Assembly: GCA_023091735.1 (NCBI GenBank)
Contig: JALKBU010000542.1
Span: forward strand, 1 to 34,141
From: Trichomonas tenax
Lineage: Eukaryota; Parabasalia; Trichomonadida; Trichomonadidae
DNA length: 34,141 bases
Direction: 5' to 3'
Shown in pieces: positions 19,152 to 29,451 of this stretch. The notes beneath the pieces were generated by a model, which was given only the letters and a program-made list of their open reading frames with translations, had not been told where the DNA came from and made no database searches. The position numbers and the translations under genes are program-made. How positions within the stretch are numbered: the stretch's first letter is position 1; every line of letters begins with the position of its first letter.

Positions 19152-22100
19152 ATGAAAATATTTACGGGAACAAAAAAACGTGCTACATCGAGAATGGATG
19201 CCTTTTTCGTTCATCAGCACGATTTTGCACATCCATATCCCGTGAAGCAGTGGACCGTCAGTACCTACGATGATATGTCCTACTTGCTGACGTTCGATGG
19301 CGTTAAATTCCGATTATATAATTTTTTATTACACAAATTACTAAAGGAATGTGATTTCTTGAGTCATGAAACTCTCGCTCTGATGCACCCAATATACACT
19401 CCGCTATATCCATCGAAAGCAATCTTCTTGATGGTCAAAAATCGACGAAATTTAATCGCATTCGATGATACTCTTCACCAAGTTCCAACAATGAGCTTGG
19501 ATACGAAAATTATAGTTCTGGCGATGTCATGGTCACCGAAATTTCAAACGCTTTACTTATCAGGAAATTTTGGATGGATGAGAGCTCTCGAAGTTCACGC
19601 TCACACATCGATTTCCGGAACAGCGGCGGAATGGGAAGGAAAATGGACCACTCGTCACAACAGCCAATGGATGAATCAATTAGTTTGTGATGATGCGAAA
19701 GAAATTCTTTTTGGTGCCTCAGGAACAGACGTTTACATCATGTCGATGAAAGATGGCAGCTTGCTTCAGAGATTTGCAACAGGTCATAAAGCGAATATTT
19801 CTGGAATTAGTTATTCTCCTGAGCATCTTATGTTCTTCACAGCAGCAACAGACGGCATTGTCAAGACATGGCAGGTTTTCGAGAAGAGCGCTTTAAACAC
19901 ACAAACAATTGATCAAGTAAAACTCGGTCCAATTCATATTATAATTGATTCATTGTCAATCATTACAGTATCACACGAAAGGGTCATCAGGCGTTATAAC
20001 ATGATGACAGGAAACTTGATTGGTTCGTACAATCTTGAGCCTTCCGTCCCTTTGGATATGAAAGATGTTGAATCAGTCATTGGATTGCAATCTGCGATTA
20101 CACACAAAACAGAAACAAAATCGTGGGTATTTCAAAGTGAAGGAGGAGTTATCAGACAGTTCCAAGCTTGTTTCGCGCCAAAGGAACTGTCAATATGTTC
20201 AGATACTGTTGTTTCGATTCTTGTTGATAATTATGGAAAAATTTTCGCTTTGAGCAAAAACAACATCATTCATCAGTTATATGCTGATACACATGAAAGC
20301 ACTGTTTACGATTTAGATACAATGCCTGTTGCAAATACGGGAAAACCACACACTATCTCTGTTCCTGTTTCAGGAATGGTTTTGCACAAAGGAATAATTT
20401 ATGTCGGATTTTCGAATGGTGAAATCAAATGCTTCAACACAAACAACAAACAACTCTTCGAAATGAACGAACCGACACTCGGAAACAGAATTGATTCTAT
20501 GCTTCCTATGGAAAGCATAATGACTGTCAGACATAGCTATTGCAAGAAATGCAAGAAAGTTACGACTCTTCTTTTCACTTCTACATCGAATGGTGGTATT
20601 GTTATTCATTGTCCAACGTGTTGGGACTATATCGGCAGCTGGAAGATATCAAACATTGGTATGTTTCACATGGAAAGAACACCAAACGGAAAATTTGTCA
20701 TTGGCTTGGAAGATGTTGTAATTCATATTTATAAAGTTGGCGAAAGTTCATTTGATGAAGCTTTCACATTGAAATTGGATGAATTCGAAATTGGTCAAAC
20801 TTTCGTTTTTGCGACACCGAATTTGTTGGTTGTTTGCCTTGATAACGGTAAAGGCAAAGTTTACGAGCTTGTTGAAGACTTGAAAGGAAATCCAAGTCTC
20901 GTTTTACTCCACAACATGAAATTGCACAATTCACCTTTTACGTCGATCATTTCTGCGATGGATTTGCTCAAATTCGAAGGAGGACAAGAATTAGTCATCA
21001 AAGAGCAACTTGAAGGCTTTGTCGTTTCTTTGGGAACAAATGATACACTAACAATCGCTAACTGTATCACCGGTCTTGTTCAATACACGAAAGATACTCC
21101 GAAGCACACAACAAACCATGAAATGGCATTCATTTACACAGGAAAGTTGATGATTGTCTTGGGTGTTGATCAAAACATCAGATTGCTCGATTGGCCTGAT
21201 TTCCAGAGAGTTTATCCGTCTCCTCCTCACACACCGAAGAAAGAAGAGGAGGAGGACAAGAAGGAAGATTTGTCAGAAGAAGAAGACGATGATGTTGTTG
21301 GTTCTGGATTCTTCTCACAGACAACAAACACTCTAAAGGTATCATATTTCTCGTCATCTGCTTCAAGTTCTTCGCAGGATATGTTAGCAGAGAATTCAGG
21401 AGTTTTCAATCAGCCATCAGTCATTCAAGAACCACCTCTTCGTTATCCCGATATTCCTCCTGAAGGCCGCAAACGCATGGACTTAGTTTTCGAGAATGGA
21501 CATCCAAAGATCATCGTCGAAGGAGAGGAAACATACACATTTAATATCGACTCTCGTCCATCAGTTGGAGAACTATTTACAGCAACACAGAGAGATGCGG
21601 ATTCTGTTATGGAGCATAATGCGAACATCATCAAGAAATTGATTGCAAACGATCCAAAAGTTGCTGCAGCATTTGCGCCCCAAAAGAAGATCAAACGCAT
21701 CAGCAAAAAGAAAGTCGAAGAAGTTGACGAAGAGTTCTTCTACAACTTCTTCTTAACCATTGATGTTAAATCTGTTCCAAAGGAAGTTTTCCAGCAAATG
21801 AGAGAACAGCGCAAATCGAAGCAAGGAAAGAAGATGGCAATCACTCCATCACAAGCTTCTTCTCAAGCATCAACACAAAGAAGCGACAACTACGAAGACG
21901 CAGGAGATGACAATGAAGAATACATTCAGAGGATTAAACCAATCAGAATCGGCAATCGCAAGAAACGTGATAGACAAAAACGTCGCGCACGTGTTTTCGA
22001 AATCGAGATGGAAGATGGTATGATTGTCCAAACGAATGAACTCACAGCAGAAATTCTTTCTCAGCTTGCAAATCCACCAGTTGATGACCCAACAAGAGTA

Positions 22101-25100
22101 GCTTACAACGCAAGTGGAATCAATGTTCCAGGCAAAATCTTCCAGAGAGCTTTGAAGGTTCTCAAGAAGCAAGAAGATAAACGCAGCCAACCAATCATTC
22201 ACTTAACGCAACAAGTTGCAACGCCAATTCAAACACTTATGCCAAACGGTGTTGCAATCGGTGGCTCAGAATCGAGGCACTTCCATAACGTGAAGCCAAC
22301 ATTCTACAATGACTGGTTCCCGCCAAAACAGTCAAAGAAGTCCTCCCAATCGATGAGTGGATCAAACTTCATGCACTGGGAAGGCGTCAAATTCCACAAC
22401 AGACCTGTTCATGGCCACATCAAGAATATCTCTCTTTCAGTTCAATACTTGGATTTGTCTCCTGGTTATTATGAAGAGGAGGAAGAAGAGGAAACACTCG
22501 AAACAATCCAGAGGCGCAGGAATTTCGTCGACAACATATTCGGACGTCGTGGACAGCATCTTGCAAGGATTGAAGAACACGACTCTGCAATTGATGAATT
22601 TGATCCTTCAGGATATGTCAACATCGAAGACGAACTGTTCCCCAATCCTTCAAAGCCTAAAGTTCCTGAGCCAATCATCAAATCAAGAAGCAACAGCTCC
22701 AGCGAACTCAAGGCTTCATCTCAGACCCAGTTGATCAACACAAGCTTGATTGATTCGAGGAATGATTCGTCAGCAAGTTTGTTCTCGATGCAAGGCCTCA
22801 ACATCTTCGATAACAGCAACTCAAAGGCACAAAAACTCGTCGAGAACTCTCCATCACTCAAGATGTTGAATGATATCTATGGTGGCTCTGACAATCCACT
22901 CGCTGACTTGATCAAGAACGCTCCTCTAATGTCTTCCGATGATATCAAGAGCCTTCAGCTCAACAAGCTTGGACCTCTTCCTGAATGGACTCCTCTCGCT
23001 GACACGATTCCAATGGAGTCTTCTGGAATCCCACAGGATCTCAAAGGCTTTACTGTCGCTGGTTACGGCAACGCGGCATTCGGCAAAGGAAGGCCGAGAT
23101 CTCCTCCATCAGGTTTGTTCACGCTGAATGACATCAACAACTCGTTGAGCGTTGGAAAGAACCTACTTCCATCAATCAATGAGTCGTCATCAGAATTGTT
23201 CGACTTAGGAGCAATCCCCGAAGGCTCAACAATCATGGAAGAGAATGATATCGAACCTCTCAACTCTCCGTCAACAACTGAAGGATCAATCTTAGTTCCT
23301 CCGAAGAGCGCCAGCATTAAGCAGGTCGAAGAGCACCTGAAGAGGAACGACTTCAAGGCACTGAAAGAAGTCCTCGAAGACGTTGGCCTCATCGAAGATG
23401 AAACACTCGTTGAGCAGCCGAAGTGGCAGCCGACAATCAACTTCTTGTCCTTCCATCAAAAGTCTTTGTCCAACAACAGCTCAACGATGTCTCTTCTCGA
23501 TTCAAGGAGGAGCGCTCTCGAAGAAGACAACAAATCAACAATTCCTGAGGACATTCCTGAAGGTGTCGACAACCTTCCAACGCAGATTTCAACAACAAGC
23601 AGAGGCAGCATGAGCTCTCTTCCTTATGAACAAGCAAACGTCGAAGGCAACGATGGATCAATGCATTCTGTCAGTGGCGTCATCGCAGAAAAGAACCCTG
23701 AAGTCAAACTCCCTGAGTCCCCGAAGTTCGACAGAAGATCAGGAAGAAGGAACTCCGGAAGCCTCAACTCCATCACAGAGCTCGAAGAAGTCAATGAAAC
23801 ACAAGAAAAACCAGAATTGTCGATCAAGGGAGACGATGAGTATATCACTGATATTCCTGATGCTGTCACAGATATCTCCGTTGCAAGTTCATCGATCAAG
23901 GAAGAAGAGCCAGTCGAAAAGAGTGTTGCTACAGAAAAGCCCGCTGAAGAAGAGGAAAAACACGAAGAAAAAGCCGAAGAAGAGGACGAAGATGTCGATA
24001 TCGATGGTGAAATCTCAAGGATGAGAGAAGATGAAGCAAGAGAAGCGGAAGAAGCAGAGGCAGCAGCCAAAGCACTCAAAGAGCAAGAAGAAGCAGAAGC
24101 AGCAAGAAGAAGAGCTGAAGAAGAAGACAAAGAAGATAACCAAACGGAGCAAACAGAAGTCACTCAGAAAGAGGAAGAAGAAGAATATGTTGAAGAGGAA
24201 GTTTATGAAACAGACACTCAAACATATACAACTGAAACCAATAACACAACTGCTTTGACTGATGCTACAAGTGTCACTCAAGTCTTGAAGCTCAAATCTG
24301 AAGAAGAAGAAGAGAAAATGGAAGAAGAGGAAGAAAAACCAGGTGAAGAAAAAGAAGAGAAAGCCGAAGAAGAGGAAAAGCACGAAAATGTTGAAGAAGA
24401 AGAACAAAAGCACGAAAAACAAGAGGAAGAAGAGAAGAAGGAAGAAATACCTGAAGAAGAAGAAACAACTGATGAATTATACTCAACGACATCTGATGAA
24501 ACAGAGCAATCTGCTGAAGTATTTAGTAACTTAAGCAAACCACAGGAAGAAGAAAAACAACCGGAAACAGCTCCAGAGCTTGAAATTCCAAAGCAGGATC
24601 CATTGATAACAATCACTTCTCACAGAAGTCAGACAACGAGTGGCCAAGAAACGCCAAAGCTTCAGATCGCTGAAGAGATTGGTGACGTCGATTTAGCGAA
24701 GTTGAAAGACAAACAGGCAAAGAAGAGACCTCCGAGATCAAGGAATAACGAAAAGGTCGAGAAAGTCGAAAAGAGTGATAAAAAACTCTCCAAATCAAAG
24801 AAGAGTGATAAAACAGCTTCATGCAAGAGTGTTAATCTGCGTAAGTCCACAGATAAACTTGATTTCGGTGAAAAAGACAACAAACTCGTGAAAGGCATCA
24901 CAATGGAACCGATTGCATCAGATGGTGATGAAGTAGAAACATCTTCTGTTTCTAAGTCCAAGGAAATAATTCCAATTGTCAAAGACCCGATCAATCCAAC
25001 AACGAAACTCTCAAAGTCCAACAGAGCATCAGCAAAGAACTCCACATCGAATGTGTCCGTTGAATCAGTTTCCAAGCCAAAGGCAGTCGCAGGAAGCAGA

Positions 25101-25730
25101 CTTGGACAAGGAAAGCAGAGAAGAACAATTGGACGAAAAGCCTCTGAGGCCAGATTCGAGATTGATAATTCCATATCGATCATCACTGAAGAGGAAGGAC
25201 CCGATCCTTCACCAGAGACACCAAAGAAGAAAATCATCAAGAAGAAAGTTGTCAAGAAAGAAGAACCTCCGTCTCCTCTCATCAACAAGAAGGATCAGCA
25301 GAGGAAGGAAGAGGAAGAATTGCTTGCTAAGCTTATGGCGAACACAACAGAAATGGACGTCACTGCAGACTTAGCGAGTGTTCTTGGAACTGCTCACTCA
25401 GACAAATCAAAGATCGTGAAACAGAAAGAGAAGAAGGAATCAAAGTCGTTGTCTTCGCGCATCAATCTCGATGACGAACCTGAGTCATTCAAGATCATTG
25501 CTGAGAGAGAAGCTGAAGAACACGTAAAGGAGAAGTTCCCGTACTTCACAATAATGAGGAACAAATCAACAACGGATCTTTTGGCAAAGAAAGAATTCGA
25601 CAGACCTCGTATGCGAATGCTCGCTGAATACGAAACAAGCATTGCTCCAAGATGCTTCACAGCTTTCTACGGGCCAAGTTTGTGGCAGAGGAAACAAGGA
25701 AAACTTCGCAGAAATTCTGTTATTTTCTAA
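19152..25730 (+). CDS. Giant WD40-repeat protein with acidic low-complexity tail
   Basis: A 2192-residue protein. Residues about 15-680 are beta-propeller-like, with WD-type repeats (for example HKANISGISYSPEHLMFFTAATDGIVKTW near 213-245) and probably two propellers. Inside the second is a zinc-ribbon-like C464-X2-C467 ... C487-X2-C490 in a strand pair, unusual for WD40. Short Lys/Glu patches start near 700. The middle and C-terminus (about 700-2192) are Ser-, Pro- and Glu-rich, with very Glu-rich blocks at about 1595-1810 and basic KKxxKK patches. The last 60 residues look conserved and folded. Large WD40 proteins of this type are often axonemal or cytoskeletal; that role is inference. The start at 19152 or 19194 is unresolved. 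Confidence 0.85.
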   Translation: MKIFTGTKKRATSRMDAFFVHQHDFAHPYPVKQWTVSTYDDMSYLLTFDGVKFRLYNFLLHKLLKECDFLSHETLALMHPIYTPLYPSKAIFLMVKNRRNLIAFDDTLHQVPTMSLDTKIIVLAMSWSPKFQTLYLSGNFGWMRALEVHAHTSISGTAAEWEGKWTTRHNSQWMNQLVCDDAKEILFGASGTDVYIMSMKDGSLLQRFATGHKANISGISYSPEHLMFFTAATDGIVKTWQVFEKSALNTQTIDQVKLGPIHIIIDSLSIITVSHERVIRRYNMMTGNLIGSYNLEPSVPLDMKDVESVIGLQSAITHKTETKSWVFQSEGGVIRQFQACFAPKELSICSDTVVSILVDNYGKIFALSKNNIIHQLYADTHESTVYDLDTMPVANTGKPHTISVPVSGMVLHKGIIYVGFSNGEIKCFNTNNKQLFEMNEPTLGNRIDSMLPMESIMTVRHSYCKKCKKVTTLLFTSTSNGGIVIHCPTCWDYIGSWKISNIGMFHMERTPNGKFVIGLEDVVIHIYKVGESSFDEAFTLKLDEFEIGQTFVFATPNLLVVCLDNGKGKVYELVEDLKGNPSLVLLHNMKLHNSPFTSIISAMDLLKFEGGQELVIKEQLEGFVVSLGTNDTLTIANCITGLVQYTKDTPKHTTNHEMAFIYTGKLMIVLGVDQNIRLLDWPDFQRVYPSPPHTPKKEEEEDKKEDLSEEEDDDVVGSGFFSQTTNTLKVSYFSSSASSSSQDMLAENSGVFNQPSVIQEPPLRYPDIPPEGRKRMDLVFENGHPKIIVEGEETYTFNIDSRPSVGELFTATQRDADSVMEHNANIIKKLIANDPKVAAAFAPQKKIKRISKKKVEEVDEEFFYNFFLTIDVKSVPKEVFQQMREQRKSKQGKKMAITPSQASSQASTQRSDNYEDAGDDNEEYIQRIKPIRIGNRKKRDRQKRRARVFEIEMEDGMIVQTNELTAEILSQLANPPVDDPTRVAYNASGINVPGKIFQRALKVLKKQEDKRSQPIIHLTQQVATPIQTLMPNGVAIGGSESRHFHNVKPTFYNDWFPPKQSKKSSQSMSGSNFMHWEGVKFHNRPVHGHIKNISLSVQYLDLSPGYYEEEEEEETLETIQRRRNFVDNIFGRRGQHLARIEEHDSAIDEFDPSGYVNIEDELFPNPSKPKVPEPIIKSRSNSSSELKASSQTQLINTSLIDSRNDSSASLFSMQGLNIFDNSNSKAQKLVENSPSLKMLNDIYGGSDNPLADLIKNAPLMSSDDIKSLQLNKLGPLPEWTPLADTIPMESSGIPQDLKGFTVAGYGNAAFGKGRPRSPPSGLFTLNDINNSLSVGKNLLPSINESSSELFDLGAIPEGSTIMEENDIEPLNSPSTTEGSILVPPKSASIKQVEEHLKRNDFKALKEVLEDVGLIEDETLVEQPKWQPTINFLSFHQKSLSNNSSTMSLLDSRRSALEEDNKSTIPEDIPEGVDNLPTQISTTSRGSMSSLPYEQANVEGNDGSMHSVSGVIAEKNPEVKLPESPKFDRRSGRRNSGSLNSITELEEVNETQEKPELSIKGDDEYITDIPDAVTDISVASSSIKEEEPVEKSVATEKPAEEEEKHEEKAEEEDEDVDIDGEISRMREDEAREAEEAEAAAKALKEQEEAEAARRRAEEEDKEDNQTEQTEVTQKEEEEEYVEEEVYETDTQTYTTETNNTTALTDATSVTQVLKLKSEEEEEKMEEEEEKPGEEKEEKAEEEEKHENVEEEEQKHEKQEEEEKKEEIPEEEETTDELYSTTSDETEQSAEVFSNLSKPQEEEKQPETAPELEIPKQDPLITITSHRSQTTSGQETPKLQIAEEIGDVDLAKLKDKQAKKRPPRSRNNEKVEKVEKSDKKLSKSKKSDKTASCKSVNLRKSTDKLDFGEKDNKLVKGITMEPIASDGDEVETSSVSKSKEIIPIVKDPINPTTKLSKSNRASAKNSTSNVSVESVSKPKAVAGSRLGQGKQRRTIGRKASEARFEIDNSISIITEEEGPDPSPETPKKKIIKKKVVKKEEPPSPLINKKDQQRKEEEELLAKLMANTTEMDVTADLASVLGTAHSDKSKIVKQKEKKESKSLSSRINLDDEPESFKIIAEREAEEHVKEKFPYFTIMRNKSTTDLLAKKEFDRPRMRMLAEYETSIAPRCFTAFYGPSLWQRKQGKLRRNSVIF

Positions 25731-26568
25731 TATTATATTTTTGTATTTGTAATAAAATTGTTTGTATTTTAGAAATAATATTATATATAATTTGATGCAT
25801 AGAGATACCCTTAAATCGAGTATTAGGAAGAAAACACAGCCATGTAATGTCCAATGACTCACAAAAAGAATCCATTAAATAAAAAATTGCATAAATCGAT
25901 TTCATTTGATAATATCATCATGTGGACTTCCAAAACGAACACTCACATAATCTATCCATTATCGCTGCAATTGACTTCCAAACAACAATCGAAATTAATA
26001 GTAGATTTCATATATTTATGAATTCCAAATTGATTTCATTTTCATAAAGTTGTCATTTGATGTGTTGAGAGAATAATTTATCAAGGCATGATGTGTTGCT
26101 TCATGAATAATTTTAAAGAATAACAAATCTCTGTTTTCATTGTGAAATATTAAATTTTCACTTCACAAAATAAATTTGCCATTATTCCAAAATCGATTTC
26201 AATATGTTCTTTCTTTGCCAAATCATAGGCTTTTGGATGAAAAATCATTCACAAAGTTCTGCATGTCAAATGTTATAATTATAAGGACAGCTCTCAAAGA
26301 TCAAAAAATTTAATGTCCAATATCAAAATATCAATAGATCACGTTATCTCAATGGTATTTCATGATCTAACTCATTGGATACCAATCCACACTTCAAGCA
26401 CTCCATAATTATAAATGAAATAACATCCAACATTATTCCATCATTAAACAATTCCAATATAAAAAATAATCAAAACAAAAATCAAAAATAACTTTAAAAA
26501 TGTGACCGCCATAGCGAGGGAATGATAGATTTGATGATAAAAAATTCAAAATAAGAATCCGATGTCTG
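25731..26568. other. Non-genic AT-rich DNA
   Basis: About 840 bases with no gene-like ORF, no recognised RNA gene and no clear repeat. Confidence 0.55.
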
Positions 26569-26576
26569 TCACTTTT
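26569..26576 (+). promoter_or_regulatory. Initiator of the Rab gene
   Basis: TCACTTTT with +1 A at 26571, leaving an 8-base leader before the ATG at 26579, one of the shortest leaders in the window. Confidence 0.7.
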
Positions 26577-26578
26577 CA

Positions 26579-27214
26579 ATGAAACATCCTGCGCTAAATC
26601 AGCGCTCAAACACGGTGACACTGAAAGCCGTTCTTCTTGGAGAGAGCAAAGTCGGCAAAACTTCGCTCTGCTCCAGGTACGTCAGCGGGGAATGGGATTC
26701 CAACACTGCAGCAACGATTTCCGCATCCTGCTTCAACAAGGACTTAACAATAGACGACACAAAAGTGAAATTCTACATCTGGGACACAGCGGGACAAGAA
26801 CAGTTTAGATCAATTTCGCCTATCTATTACAGATCAGCACACGTCGCGATTATAGTTTTTGATTTAACTTCAATTCCAACAATAGACGTCGCAAACTTTT
26901 GGGTAAACGAACTAAAAGCAAATGGACCGCCTGAAATACCTTTAATTGCAATTGGAAATAAATCAGATTTAAGAATGTTGAGAATGATACAAAATTCGGA
27001 CGCTAAAGCGTTCGCCAACAATATTCATGCAGAATATTTTGAGTGTTCGGCTTTATCTGGTGATAATGTTGAAGAAGCTTTCGTTGCGGCCGCAGGAGCT
27101 GCTTTGAAGTATTTTAGAGAGCAGAAGGAAATTCAGACGCAGATTGGACAGGCGCAGGTTGTTCGTCCTCAAGCACAGGAAACTCAACCACAACAAAATG
27201 GATGTGCGTGCTAA
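26579..27214 (+). CDS. Rab5/Rab21-like small GTPase
   Basis: A 211-residue Ras-superfamily GTPase. The P-loop is GESKVGKTS (21-29), switch II begins WDTAGQE (68-74), the guanine-specificity motif is NKSD (127-130) and the SAK-like motif reads CSALS (156-160). The effector region (TAATISASCFNK) and KFYIWDTAGQEQFRSISPIYYRSA resemble the Rab5/21/22 group, which acts in early endocytosis. It ends in Cys-Ala-Cys, a CXC double-geranylgeranylation signal, after a Gln-rich linker, so membrane anchoring is expected. The catalytic Gln of switch II is present. The stop is followed by AA (TAAA). Confidence 0.9.
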   Translation: MKHPALNQRSNTVTLKAVLLGESKVGKTSLCSRYVSGEWDSNTAATISASCFNKDLTIDDTKVKFYIWDTAGQEQFRSISPIYYRSAHVAIIVFDLTSIPTIDVANFWVNELKANGPPEIPLIAIGNKSDLRMLRMIQNSDAKAFANNIHAEYFECSALSGDNVEEAFVAAAGAALKYFREQKEIQTQIGQAQVVRPQAQETQPQQNGCAC

Positions 27215-27581
27215 ATTTAGTATTTATTTATTAAATAAACTTTCGTCTTTACAAAGTGCAGCAACTGTCCTCCAAAAATTCATCAATTTACTAATTATTT
27301 CATGATTTTTTCAACATTTCTCAAAATTCACAATAATTTTAAACAAATATATCAATTTCATAACAATAATTCTTACAAATTTCTGAATTTCTATATTTTT
27401 TACCTATAATTTAAGGCTTAACACCATTATTAATTGAAAATATAATCAAATTTCAAAAATTATAGACATCAAATGATAAATTGATTATATTTCGTGTAAA
27501 TTTTTTATTTGGTGAAGTATCTTTGGTTAATAATGATTTTGATATCAAATAATAATTAATTTACTAAAAAACAAATATAAA
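27215..27581. other. Convergent intergenic spacer
   Basis: AT-rich 3' flank shared by the Rab gene and the reverse-strand coiled-coil gene. No gene or terminator-like hairpin recognised. Confidence 0.5.
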
Positions 27582-29060
27582 TTAAACAATTGCACCTTTG
27601 ACAGCCATAACTGACTGAAGAAGCTGGTTAAGCTCTGGTGGAATATTTTCAAGTGAACAATTCTTGTCTTTCTCGTTAATTTCCGCGATAACTTGGACAC
27701 TTCTGAGTTTCTCAGAAGCAGCAGCCAACTGGTGAGATATTTCATTGAGTTCCTTTCTCAATGCAGCATTTTCATCGATGATTGCATTGAGTTCAATCTT
27801 CCCTTGCTCGTTCTCCTCATTTAGATTTTCTATGAGTCCCTTCTTGAAATGGATGACTTCTGTGAGCATCTGTTGTGTGTTCTGGATATTGTTAACCTCT
27901 GAGATCTGGTTTGAATAAGCTTTAAGCAAGCTCTGTATCTCTGTCTTCATTTCTTTTCTGTCTCTCTTTACTGCCTCTAATTCCATGTTTTGCTCATCAA
28001 GGGCTTTCTTTGTGATGTTATACTTAGCAGTAAACATATTCTCTGTCTCAGCCTGTATACGTTGCGCTTCATCAAGACGAGCTCTTGTTTCGTTATATTC
28101 AGCTTTTAATTGAACATTCTTCTCGAGCAAAATATCAACTTGATGCTCTGTTTCCTTTCTCTGATCAAGCATTGCTTTGAGTTCGTATTCGAGTTTAGCA
28201 TTTTTTGCATTAATAGCAGCAAGGCTGAGATTTGGAGGACCATTTTTAGGTTTTTTAGAGTTGATATTAATAAAATCGACTTTTTCTTCTTGTAAGCGTT
28301 TCTCACGTATACTCTCGTTTATGTCCTTGAGTAGATTGTTCTTATGACGTTTGAGATTGAAAATATTCTTATTAATCGCTTGTAAATCTTCATCATGTTG
28401 TTTGCTTTGTAATTTGAGTGTTTCGAAGCCCTGTTGAATAACGCTGAACTGGTTATCGAAGAATTTCTTTGCATTTTCGTATTGTCCCTTCTGGAAGTTC
28501 TGAACGTGAATATCGTTTGAGAACTCGACGTATGCTTCTTCTAGAGACTTCATTTCTTCTGTTTCTCTTTCATTTGCTATTTCTAACTCTTCCAAAGCTC
28601 TATTTTGATCGACTGCGTTTGCTTTTTGTGCGATTGTGTTTGTTTCATTTTGTAATTCTGTGATTTTCTTGTTTGTTTCTTCTTCATGCATAGCACAGGC
28701 CATTCTGAGACGTCTTATTGCGGAATCAACGGACATTTGGCCTGGTGGAAGGTCAATTCCAGCTCTGTCTTTTGCGAAGCGTAATTCTGCATTTAACATG
28801 TATAGTTGCTTTTCCAAGTTGTCCACATACTCAGTTACCAAAGCAGATCCTTGTGGTGCTGCTTGTAAAGGTGGAATAACAACTTCTTTCTTCGGTTTTG
28901 GGTCATCGCGTGTAGATAATCGTAAAGTTTGGCTGTCGCCACGTAGAGTACACTTTGGAATTGATTGTTTCTTTGATGAAGTTTCAAGAGACCTCCAACT
29001 CATTCTTAATAGTTCACCAAGAAAATTATTTATAAACGTGCAACTATCACAAATTTTCAT
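27582..29060 (-). CDS. Long coiled-coil protein, possibly axonemal
   Basis: A 492-residue protein, almost entirely helical from about residue 75 to 475 with long runs of charged heptad-like sequence. A basic N-terminal part with Pro-rich IPPLQAAP precedes a conserved-looking block, EYVDNLEKQLYMLNAEL (about 77-93), followed by a GIDLPPGQMSVDSAIRRLR stretch. Such blocks occur in coiled-coil proteins of cilia and basal bodies, but I cannot name a family. The start is uncertain: Met1 at 29060 has no clear Inr, and the first 19 codons are AT-rich; Met20 at 29003 is a good alternative. It diverges from the small gene at 29452. Confidence 0.8.
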   Translation of the reverse strand: MKICDSCTFINNFLGELLRMSWRSLETSSKKQSIPKCTLRGDSQTLRLSTRDDPKPKKEVVIPPLQAAPQGSALVTEYVDNLEKQLYMLNAELRFAKDRAGIDLPPGQMSVDSAIRRLRMACAMHEEETNKKITELQNETNTIAQKANAVDQNRALEELEIANERETEEMKSLEEAYVEFSNDIHVQNFQKGQYENAKKFFDNQFSVIQQGFETLKLQSKQHDEDLQAINKNIFNLKRHKNNLLKDINESIREKRLQEEKVDFININSKKPKNGPPNLSLAAINAKNAKLEYELKAMLDQRKETEHQVDILLEKNVQLKAEYNETRARLDEAQRIQAETENMFTAKYNITKKALDEQNMELEAVKRDRKEMKTEIQSLLKAYSNQISEVNNIQNTQQMLTEVIHFKKGLIENLNEENEQGKIELNAIIDENAALRKELNEISHQLAAASEKLRSVQVIAEINEKDKNCSLENIPPELNQLLQSVMAVKGAIV

Positions 29061-29451
29061 AATTTTTCAAAAATTTCAAAATTTATCATAAAATTTATCA
29101 CATTTTTGAATTTTAAATTTACAATCTTAATTTAAAATAATTATTAATCAGATATCTAATAAAATAATTATTATAGTTCAAATTTATCTTGATTAATAAG
29201 CGGTGAACATATAATATTATTAGTTAAAAAAACTAAAAACATTATTGCAATTTGAAAATATATAAGAAATTGGATAAAATTAAGTTTATGATGGAGATAT
29301 GATTTAAATCTTGACATTAGGATAACTTTTGGAGAAATCTATTAAGAAAAATAGAAAACATAGAGTATGGGTATATCATAGATGGAGAAAATGAAGGTTG
29401 AAAAAATTGAGGGGATAAGTTCGTTAGTTTAGCTCTAAAAATAACAAAGCG
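29061..29451. other. Divergent intergenic spacer, no clear initiators
   Basis: About 390 AT-rich bases between two divergent genes. No TCACTTTT-like Inr is seen near either ATG, unlike most genes of this window. Confidence 0.5.

Noticed and set aside
24015..24616. Antisense Ser/Phe-rich ORFs opposite the WD40 tail
   Set aside because: They mirror the GAA/GAG-rich low-complexity coding strand and have no independent support.
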